From NCBI RefSeq assembly GCF_014836495.1, contig NZ_JACSQT010000005.1:62001-126000 (forward strand): a stretch of 64,000 bases of DNA. Direction: 5' to 3'. Position 1 is the first letter of the stretch; every line of letters starts with the position of its first letter. This stretch comes from Cytobacillus stercorigallinarum (GTDB lineage: Bacteria; Bacillota; Bacilli; Bacillales; Cytobacillaceae). Shown here piece after piece: positions 57,506 to 64,000 of the stretch. A program made the position numbers and the translations under genes. The notes beneath the pieces are model-generated. The model searched no databases, was not told where the DNA came from, and saw only the letters and a program-made list of their open reading frames with translations.

Positions 57506-59452
57506 ATGGAGTTCTTTGAACGTTTTGCCATACCGCATCCAAGTCCAGCTATTTATGCATCAATGGTAGCAATCGCAGTTGTTTCTATCGCCATTGTAGT
57601 TGGGTTAACATATTTTAAAAAATGGGGTTATTTATGGCGTGAATGGTTAACAACTGTTGACCACAAACGATTAGGTATTATGTATATTATCGCAGCGATC
57701 CTCATGCTATTCCGTGGAGGCGCTGACGCAATTATGATGCGTGCGCAATTATCAGCACCTGAGAACAAGTTGCTTGATGCACAGCATTATAACGAGATAT
57801 TCACAACACATGGTGTTGTTATGATTCTCTTCATGGCTATGCCATTTATTATCGGTTTTATGAACTTTGTTGTTCCACTGCAAATTGGGGCTCGCGATGT
57901 TGCGTTCCCACGTCTTAATGCACTTAGCTTCTGGTTATTCTTTGCCGGTGCTATGTTATTCAATATTTCATTCGTTGTCGGAGGGTCACCAGATGCCGGT
58001 TGGACATCTTACTTCCCGTTAGCAGATAATGAATTTAGTACCTCCGTCGGTACGAACTATTATATGATTGCTATACAGATTGCCGGTCTTGGTACATTAG
58101 CAACAGGTATTAACTTTTTGACGACAATCTTGAAAATGCGTGCTCCTGGCATGACATTAATGAAAATGCCAATGTTTACTTGGTCAGCTTTAATTACTAA
58201 CGTTATTATCGTATTTGCTTTCCCTGTATTAACAGTTGCGCTTGCAATGGGTACATTAGATCGTTTATTCGGTACACATTTCTTCGCTTCAACAAATGGC
58301 GGTATGGATATGTTATGGGCCAACCTTTTCTGGGTTTGGGGACACCCTGAAGTATATATCTTGATCTTACCTGCATTCGGTATTTACAGTGAAGTTATTT
58401 CTACTTTCGCTAGACGTAACTTATATGGTTATAAATCAATGGTTGCTTCAATGGTAATCATTTCACTATTATCATTCGTTGTATGGGTTCACCACTTCTT
58501 TACAATGGGTCAAGGCGCTTTTGTTAACAGTATTTTCTCTATTACCACGATGGCAATAGCAGTACCTACCGGTGTTAAAATATTCAACTGGTTGTTAACA
58601 CTGTATAAAGGTAAAATCGTTATGACAACGCCAATGCTTTACTCAATGTTGTTTATCCCACTTTTCACACTTGGTGGTGTAACAGGGGTTATGCTTGGTA
58701 TGTCAGCAGCTGACTATCAATACCATAATACAATGTTCTTAGTTGCTCACTTCCATATGGTAATCATTCCTGGGGTTGTGTTCGCAATGCTCGCTGCACT
58801 TTACTACTACTGGCCAAAAATGTTTGGCTTCATGTTAAATGATCGTCTTGGTAAAATCGGCGCTTGGATTATTGCTATTGGTACATTAGTTGCCTTTATG
58901 CCAATGTTCATCTCTGGTTTAGATGGTCAAGCACGACGTATGTACACTTATTCTGAAGCAAGTGGATTTGGTATTTGGAATATGATTTCTATGGTTGGCG
59001 CACTTATGTTAGCCGCTGGATTTGCGTTGATCGTTTATAACATTTACTATAGCTTCCGTCATGCACCACGTGACATTGGATCAGATCCTTGGGATGCACG
59101 TACACTTGAATGGGCTACACATACACCAATTCCTGAGTACAACTTTGCAACTATGCCTAAGATCGATACCTATGAAACATTCTGGGATTCAAAGAAGAAA
59201 GGCACAACGTTATTCCCAGATAAAATTGAAAAGATTCACATGCCAAACAACAGTGGTATTCCATTTATTATGGGTATTATCTTCTTCCTGTGGGGATTCT
59301 CGTTCGTCTTTGCAATGTGGATTCCGTTAATTATTTGTACACTAGGTATTTTCGCTTGTATGGCTTATCAATCATTTGAAAATGATCATGGAAGATATAT
59401 TTCTATTGAAGAAATAGAAGAAACAGAAAAAGAATTGGGAGGTAAAAGATAA
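57506..59452 (+). CDS. qoxB: cytochrome aa3 quinol oxidase subunit I
   Basis: 648 residues with about 14 membrane helices. The haem-copper core: His102 (TTHGVVM) and His about 416 and 418 (HFHMVI) for the haems, WGHPEVY (His about 280, Tyr about 284 cross-link) and VHHFFTMG (His about 329-330) for CuB. Reduces oxygen to water using menaquinol while pumping protons. It ends with a TAATG overlap into qoxC. 44 bases after qoxA, with AAAGGAG before the ATG. Confidence 0.97.
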   Translation: MEFFERFAIPHPSPAIYASMVAIAVVSIAIVVGLTYFKKWGYLWREWLTTVDHKRLGIMYIIAAILMLFRGGADAIMMRAQLSAPENKLLDAQHYNEIFTTHGVVMILFMAMPFIIGFMNFVVPLQIGARDVAFPRLNALSFWLFFAGAMLFNISFVVGGSPDAGWTSYFPLADNEFSTSVGTNYYMIAIQIAGLGTLATGINFLTTILKMRAPGMTLMKMPMFTWSALITNVIIVFAFPVLTVALAMGTLDRLFGTHFFASTNGGMDMLWANLFWVWGHPEVYILILPAFGIYSEVISTFARRNLYGYKSMVASMVIISLLSFVVWVHHFFTMGQGAFVNSIFSITTMAIAVPTGVKIFNWLLTLYKGKIVMTTPMLYSMLFIPLFTLGGVTGVMLGMSAADYQYHNTMFLVAHFHMVIIPGVVFAMLAALYYYWPKMFGFMLNDRLGKIGAWIIAIGTLVAFMPMFISGLDGQARRMYTYSEASGFGIWNMISMVGALMLAAGFALIVYNIYYSFRHAPRDIGSDPWDARTLEWATHTPIPEYNFATMPKIDTYETFWDSKKKGTTLFPDKIEKIHMPNNSGIPFIMGIIFFLWGFSFVFAMWIPLIICTLGIFACMAYQSFENDHGRYISIEEIEETEKELGGKR

Positions 59453-60048
59453 TGAAGATTGATCACTCTCTCCCTCTTGAATACAGTACTGATGAAAATC
59501 GCTTGAAGATTCTTGGCTTCTGGATTTTCCTTGGTGCGGAAGTTATGTTATTTGCAACATTATTTGCATCTTACTTTATTTTGTCAGGTGGTACAGGTGA
59601 TGGCCCATCGGGTGCTGAAATTTTTGAAATTACACCTGTATTAATTGAAACGCTCGTTTTATTAACAAGTAGTTTTACAATCGGTCTTATGGTTCACGCG
59701 ATGAGACTTGGACGCCAAAAAGCAATGATGGGATTCTTTATTGCAACCATCGTACTCGGGGCTATTTTCCTCGGTGTTGAGATTTACGAATTCGTTCACT
59801 ATGTTCATGTTGGCGCAGGACTACAAACAAGTGCTTTTAGTGCAATCCTATTAACAACTTTAGGAACACACGGCGCGCACGTAACTTTCGGGTTATTCTG
59901 GGGAATATGTATCCTAATTCAAGTAAAGAAATATGGCTTAACACCAAGAACAACGAATAAGTCATTTATCTTCTCTCTTTACTGGCACTTCCTAGACGTT
60001 GTTTGGATCTTCATCTTCAGCTTCGTCTATCTGAAAGGAATGATGTAA
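59452..60048 (+). CDS. qoxC: cytochrome aa3 quinol oxidase subunit III
   Basis: 198 residues with five membrane helices. ENRLKILGFWIFLGAEVMLFATLFASYF is the subunit III start, and EIYEFVHY, GTHGAHVTFGLFW and YWHFLDVVWIFIFSFVYL follow. Stabilises the oxidase. One-base overlap with qoxB and a one-base overlap (TAATG) with qoxD. Confidence 0.96.
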   Translation: MKIDHSLPLEYSTDENRLKILGFWIFLGAEVMLFATLFASYFILSGGTGDGPSGAEIFEITPVLIETLVLLTSSFTIGLMVHAMRLGRQKAMMGFFIATIVLGAIFLGVEIYEFVHYVHVGAGLQTSAFSAILLTTLGTHGAHVTFGLFWGICILIQVKKYGLTPRTTNKSFIFSLYWHFLDVVWIFIFSFVYLKGMM

Positions 60049-60341
60049 TGATGAAAGAATTATTCCCGATGAAACAAGTGATGGGATTTATCTTTTCACT
60101 CGTGCTCACTGCTGTTGCCCTAATGGTTTACTTCTTTGATATGTCATTTGCAATTGGAATGACGATCTTACTAGTAACTGCTTTTATTCAAGCAGGGCTA
60201 CAATTAGTACTATTCATGCATGCTGGTGAATCAGAAGATAAAAACGCCATCTATATTACAATATACTACGGTGTATTAATTGCTATCTTCACCATTCTTG
60301 GTTCCCTACTAACAATGGTTTGGACTTACCAATTTCAATAA
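60048..60341 (+). CDS. qoxD: cytochrome aa3 quinol oxidase subunit IV
   Basis: 97 residues with three membrane helices (about 11-29, 35-55 and 68-90). FIQAGLQLVLFMHAGES is the subunit IV signature. Shorter than B. subtilis QoxD because it lacks the His-rich tail. Start ATG 60048, overlapping the qoxC stop; a longer frame starting within qoxC is unlikely. Confidence 0.93.
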   Translation: MMKELFPMKQVMGFIFSLVLTAVALMVYFFDMSFAIGMTILLVTAFIQAGLQLVLFMHAGESEDKNAIYITIYYGVLIAIFTILGSLLTMVWTYQFQ

Positions 60342-60349
60342 ATAAAAAA

Positions 60350-60376
60350 AGGAGCGTCCTCTTATAGGGCGCTCCT
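60350..60376. terminator. bidirectional terminator after qoxD
   Basis: 10-bp stem AGGAGCGTCC (60350-60359) with 60367-60376 (one G-T pair), flanked by A and T runs. Serves qoxABCD and the convergent membrane protein gene, whose stop lies in the stem. Confidence 0.85.
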
Positions 60377-60647
60377 ACTTTGTTTTAATAGATGTTGCCG
60401 TTACTTTTGTTAATGTGTCTAATTTTGATTTTCTAAGTCCTGTCTTTTCTAATACTTCCTCTGTAGCTACAAAAAAGACCCCCATTAAAAAGACAAAAAT
60501 AGCTCCCATTACCGTTCCAATACCGATACCAGTTAATGCGCTGGAAACGTTTCCAAAGAATCCGATCGAAAAGATGATGATCCCAGCAATTAATAATGTC
60601 CCTCCATAATACTTAACTGCTTTTAACATAGCTTTTGATGTATTCAT
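60375..60647 (-). CDS. small membrane protein, unknown function
   Basis: 90 residues from ATG 60647, 9 bases after AAAGGAGG; in the longest frame that ribosome binding site would be coding. Two membrane helices (YYGGTLLIAGIIIFSIGFFG and GIGTVMGAIFVFLMGVFFVA) and a Lys/Thr-rich C-terminal tail. I do not recognise a family. Convergent with qoxABCD. Confidence 0.7.
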   Translation of the reverse strand: MNTSKAMLKAVKYYGGTLLIAGIIIFSIGFFGNVSSALTGIGIGTVMGAIFVFLMGVFFVATEEVLEKTGLRKSKLDTLTKVTATSIKTK

Positions 60648-60984
60648 TTCCATCATCCTCCTTTTCATCCATTATCCACCCTGTTCACAATTATGTCAAT
60701 ATTTTTTCGTAAATTTGACAAAAGTTTATCTGTTTTTAGGTTGACATTTTAGATTTGAAGTTATCTTTTTATTATATTATGCAAATATTTATAGATTGAT
60801 TTTACTTTTAGACTTATTTTTGACAAAAAAGATGGTTTTACTTCTTATTTTCTTCACAAATTATGTATTATATTCCTTTGTTAACAACGTTTTATACTAA
60901 AAATAGCTCTTCGCTCCCTTTATAATGGAAATATATTTACATTACGAAATCATGCTTGATATTATTTTTTTGGGGGTTATAAAT
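60648..60984. other. AT-rich divergent region
   Basis: Promoter area of the small membrane protein gene and the FtsH-like gene. A TTGACA at about 60743 on the plus strand lacks a -10 at the right spacing. No gene. Confidence 0.4.
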
Positions 60985-62685
60985 TTGTCACATAAAATAA
61001 AACGTACAACTCTCATTTTTGCTTCAATATTATTTATGATTGCTATTTTCATCACCTATTATTTAATAAACAAGCCCACCACTTATACCATTCCCTTCTC
61101 TCAATTGGAAACCAAAATACAAAATAATCACCAAGGTGACATTGAAATGAAGGAATATAAAAACGGAAAAATAGAAGTGGTTTTAAACGATCAAAAATTT
61201 ATTTCTCACATTACACCTAATAGTGATAAAGTTGAAACCCTTGTCACAACTTATCCTATAGACTATAAATATTCTACGACTAATCCATATAGCATATGGA
61301 TGATCATTGCTTTCTTATCATTATTATTTGCAATCACAATGTATTTAATTAAATCAGGAAAAATGGGCGCAACCAATCAACTAAAACAATCTGTATCTAA
61401 AGCGAAACCTCTCCCCCAGACATCTTTAAATGATGTTGGAGGTTTGCAACCAGAAATGAAGGATGAATTATTACAAACCATATCATCTTTGAAGTCGCCA
61501 GCAAAAGCGGAGGAATTAGGGATTAAGCCTCCTAAAGGAATTCTTCTTTATGGTCCTCCTGGCACAGGTAAAACATTGCTGGCACAAGCAATAGCTAAGG
61601 AGTTAAATGCGCAATTTTACTCATCAAGTGGTTCTGCCTTTAACGAAATGTTTGTTGGTGTCGGTGCTTCAAGAGTTCGTTCACTCTTTCAAAATGCCCG
61701 CAAAAATCAACCTGCTGTTATTTTTATTGACGAGGTAGATGCGTTAGCAGGCAAAAGAAAGCCTCATGGCGGGGAAGAAAGTGAAAAAACATTAACGGAA
61801 TTACTCGTTCAATTAGATGGCGGACATGCAAATGATGGCATTTTATTTATTGCAGCAACGAACAGAAAAGATATGCTAGATGATGCATTTCTTCGACCAG
61901 GTAGAATTGACTTCAGCTTTCATATTCAGTTACCTGATTTGAAAGGAAGAAAAGAAATAATTGATATTCATGCAAGAAATCGACAACTTGCCAGTGACGT
62001 CTCAGCTTCACTTACCGTTTTAGCTGAATCAACATCCGGTTTTTCTGGAGCTGACCTCCATTCTCTATTTGAGACAGCAAGTAGAAAAGCAATACTTAAT
62101 AATCATAAAGAAATTACAAAAGATGATCTCAATTTTGCATTGGATCGTACCATTTTAGGAAACAGCAGCCTACCTTTACAAGATGTAAAAATTAAGCGAA
62201 GAGTAGCAATCCATGAAGCTGGCCATGCGCTCATTGCAGCTGTTACAAAACCAGGGTCAGTCAGAAAAGCGACTATTATTCCTCGTGGCCAAGCATTAGG
62301 TTATGTTGCACCTATTCAAAAAGAGCTCCATTTATCTACCTTTAGTGAACTCCTTGATCAAGTAGCACTGATTTTAGGTGGAGGAGTAGCAGAAAGACAA
62401 CTATTAGGTGAGCATAGTATCGGTGTAAGCGGAGATGTCCAACAAGCAAAGCAATTGTTAGAACAAATGGTTGAAAACGGGCTTTTAGAGGATGGCTTCA
62501 CCCTTTCTTTTGAATCGAAGCGTAAAGAAGAATTATTACAATCCCTTTATTTTCAAGCGTTAAAACGAGCAGAAACTTTACTAGTCGAACATAGTAAAGC
62601 GCATGCAGACATTGTACACGCCCTCATGTCTTATGAAACATTAGATGGGGATGAAATTGAACAATTAGTGCGAAAAAATTATTGA
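60985..62685 (+). CDS. FtsH-like membrane AAA+ zinc protease
   Basis: 566 residues from TTG 60985, 7 bases after GGGGG; the longer frame from 60925 would translate that site. Two membrane helices (about 7-27 and 108-128) enclose an outer domain. AAA+ parts: Walker A GPPGTGKT (about 190), Walker B IFIDEVDA, second region of homology TNRKDMLDDAFLRPGRID. Zinc site HEAGH (about 409) with a candidate third ligand Asp in SGDVQQA. Shorter and less conserved than the housekeeping FtsH (about 640 residues), so this looks like an additional, specialised FtsH-type protease. Monocistronic. Confidence 0.88.
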   Translation: MSHKIKRTTLIFASILFMIAIFITYYLINKPTTYTIPFSQLETKIQNNHQGDIEMKEYKNGKIEVVLNDQKFISHITPNSDKVETLVTTYPIDYKYSTTNPYSIWMIIAFLSLLFAITMYLIKSGKMGATNQLKQSVSKAKPLPQTSLNDVGGLQPEMKDELLQTISSLKSPAKAEELGIKPPKGILLYGPPGTGKTLLAQAIAKELNAQFYSSSGSAFNEMFVGVGASRVRSLFQNARKNQPAVIFIDEVDALAGKRKPHGGEESEKTLTELLVQLDGGHANDGILFIAATNRKDMLDDAFLRPGRIDFSFHIQLPDLKGRKEIIDIHARNRQLASDVSASLTVLAESTSGFSGADLHSLFETASRKAILNNHKEITKDDLNFALDRTILGNSSLPLQDVKIKRRVAIHEAGHALIAAVTKPGSVRKATIIPRGQALGYVAPIQKELHLSTFSELLDQVALILGGGVAERQLLGEHSIGVSGDVQQAKQLLEQMVENGLLEDGFTLSFESKRKEELLQSLYFQALKRAETLLVEHSKAHADIVHALMSYETLDGDEIEQLVRKNY

Positions 62686-62703
62686 TGACCATTGCATGTA
62701 AAC

Positions 62704-62742
62704 GAACACATTCAATTTCTCTGTTGAATGTGTTCATTTTTT
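62704..62742 (+). terminator. terminator of the FtsH-like gene
   Basis: Perfect 12-bp stem GAACACATTCAA (62704-62715) with 62724-62735, then six Ts. Confidence 0.9.
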
Positions 62743-63308
62743 ACTTCTTCCCTTCCCTTCATACATAAACAAAACTTCTACAAAAGAATAAATACTATTA
62801 TTAGACGAGATAAAGCAAATATCAAACTAAGTGTAATGTATATATAAATTTAATAATTAAATCGATGACAAAATAATTGCCCCTGCTTAATATCATTATA
62901 AAAGAAAGTTGGCGTTTTTTTGTTTTTATTTTACTTACATTCACAGTAACTATTCTTTTTTCAGTGCTTCTTTCTTTCTAACCATACCGTCTTTACAAAC
63001 ACGCGAGGGACTTGCCTTAGATTAATGATTGCCTTTTTAGAAATGATAAAGAAAAGGAATGGGAAATTTGATATTGAAGGGAATATAAACGAAGAAGAGC
63101 CATTCATTTGTTTTTTCTTGCATCATATTCTGTCTAACATTGTCGAGTTTTCGTCAATATAATAGGAAATATGTCACTTCTTGCGCTTGCCTAGGAAATA
63201 ACAAGAGAATAAAGTCCTTTAATCATTAGAAGTGATAATTGGCTTCAACTCAATTATCACTTCTAATCTGTCTATTCATCCGTTCGTTCTTAAGTTTTCG
63301 AAACTACT
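62743..63308. other. spacer with a possible remnant frame
   Basis: A 45-codon frame at 63025-63162 on the plus strand (MIAFLEMIKKRNGKFDIEG...) has protein-like composition but no ribosome binding site; it might be the end of a decayed regulator gene. A perfect 16-bp inverted repeat (63225-63240 with 63252-63267) near the stop of the next minus-strand gene is a terminator candidate without T tract. Confidence 0.4.
63225..63267 (-). terminator. hairpin after the polysaccharide-deacetylase-like gene
   Basis: Perfect 16-bp arms ATTAGAAGTGATAATT (63225-63240) and 63252-63267, loop of 11. T tract weak, so termination is uncertain. Confidence 0.55.
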
Positions 63309-64000
63309 CTATTGACGAAGCCATTCACTTCCTTCAATCTGTTCAGATAAAGGAATGATATGGGCATTTTCTTTCAAATGTCCAATATGGCGATTTAAAA
63401 CCTTAACCATCATTGGCCCCGAAACACCCACATGCCCTATGGCAATGATGCTATTCTCAGTTTTAAGCTTATTCTCTAGTCTTTGAGTTTGTTTTTCAAT
63501 ATGATTGACGGAATAAGTGTCATCAAAAAACATATTGTTTTCTAAATAAGGTAAGTGTAGCTCTTCTGCTAGTGTTGGAATGACACTCTTTCCAGTCGTT
63601 TTACTATCAAGATAAAACAAGCCCTTTTCAGCGCAAACCTCTAGTACAATTTGCATAATTCTTTTATCTTCAGTGATTTTCGACCCCATATGATGATTCA
63701 TTCCAACAGCATGTGGCACATTCTCAATCGCTTCCTCTACCCTTTTACGAATTTCTTCATCACTCAAATCGGCAGTAATCGCTCCTGGACCTAACCAACT
63801 TTTTTTCCCTACTTTGGGCTCCATCGGCATATGAACAATGACTTCATGCCCTTTTTCGAATGCTGCATTGGCATCTGCAGTTGTTGAAGGCATAAACGGC
63901 ATAATGGCAACAGTTAACTGAACCGGCAAATTAAGAATATCTTCTGTTCCATTCATATGGTTACCTAAATCATCAATAACAATGGACAAAGAGGGCTTTT
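63309..64000 (-). CDS. divergent polysaccharide deacetylase family protein (YibQ-like), N-terminus outside window
   Basis: The frame is open to the right edge, reading KPSLSIVIDDLGNHM, so the gene extends beyond the window and only about 230 residues are seen. SIVIDDLGNHMNGTEDIL, HEVIVHMPMEPKVGKKSWLGPGAI and GMNHHMGSKITED are the marks of the divergent polysaccharide deacetylase family (YibQ, DUF610), with conserved Asp and His residues. Such proteins normally have a signal peptide, presumably in the missing part. The function is likely in the envelope but not established. Confidence 0.85.
   Translation of the reverse strand, partial: KPSLSIVIDDLGNHMNGTEDILNLPVQLTVAIMPFMPSTTADANAAFEKGHEVIVHMPMEPKVGKKSWLGPGAITADLSDEEIRKRVEEAIENVPHAVGMNHHMGSKITEDKRIMQIVLEVCAEKGLFYLDSKTTGKSVIPTLAEELHLPYLENNMFFDDTYSVNHIEKQTQRLENKLKTENSIIAIGHVGVSGPMMVKVLNRHIGHLKENAHIIPLSEQIEGSEWLRQ

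Overview
The window is AT-rich chromosomal DNA from an endospore-forming low-G+C Gram-positive bacterium of the Bacillaceae. The evidence is a set of recognisable Bacillus-type genes (yceD/yceE, yocH, yhfH, ydjO, lnrJKLMN, ykpA, yngD, yngI, ykqA, odhAB, qoxABCD), spore or sporulation genes (an SspH-type SASP, a YhcN-type lipoprotein, an Sda-like peptide, an exosporium-type collagen-like protein), strong AGGAGG-type ribosome binding sites and frequent TTG starts. The genus cannot be fixed from the sequence alone. I see no rRNA, tRNA, CRISPR array, prophage or intact insertion sequence.

Layout. 1-7 kb: an SF1 helicase cut by the window edge, an alpha/beta hydrolase, two TerD proteins, a coiled-coil protein behind an inverted repeat, a LysM-3D wall protein, and several small CxxC or spore-type proteins. 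7.1-10.1 kb: a 984-residue collagen-like GXT-repeat protein. 10.5-12.1 kb: an aldehyde dehydrogenase with a promoter and cre site, followed by an internally deleted IS remnant (12123-12538). 12.5-19 kb: an Mta-like MerR regulator with a textbook 19-bp-spacer promoter, then an ABC exporter with its two-component system (lnrJKLMN type). 19-27.7 kb: a gene-poor stretch holding one 42-residue peptide gene, then ABC-F YkpA, a DUF523 protein, a D,D-carboxypeptidase, a DHH phosphoesterase and a GATE-domain transporter. 27.8-31 kb: hutU and hutI without hutH or hutG. 31-36 kb: a dehydrogenase, an AraC-type response regulator with Glu at the phosphorylation site, a cupredoxin, a LysM-CAP protein and BcrC. 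36.4-40 kb: an NAD salvage operon (NrtR-like Nudix regulator, pncA, pncB, nadE). 40-50 kb: DinB, bioY with a consensus promoter and BirA operator, an MprF-like flippase, two fluoride channels, YhcN, YkqA, YngI, two acetyltransferases, a VOC protein and Sda. 50-55 kb: odhAB. 55-64 kb: SspH, a DUF3889 protein, qoxABCD, an FtsH-like protease and a partial polysaccharide-deacetylase-like gene.

The window mostly serves central and respiratory metabolism (2-oxoglutarate dehydrogenase, aa3-type quinol oxidase, NAD salvage, histidine breakdown), envelope maintenance (WalR-type wall protein, BcrC, carboxypeptidase, LnrLMN) and sporulation. The least explained items are several short, well-signalled peptide genes (19708-19836, 50045-50179, 56074-56163), the coiled-coil protein at 3802 with its operator-like repeat, the Glu-for-Asp receiver at 33.5 kb, and decayed gene fragments beside the lnr and nad operons. 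I did not find a clear multi-gene system that looks entirely new. Many starts were moved from the longest reading frame to the codon that sits correctly behind a ribosome binding site; the reason is given in each entry.
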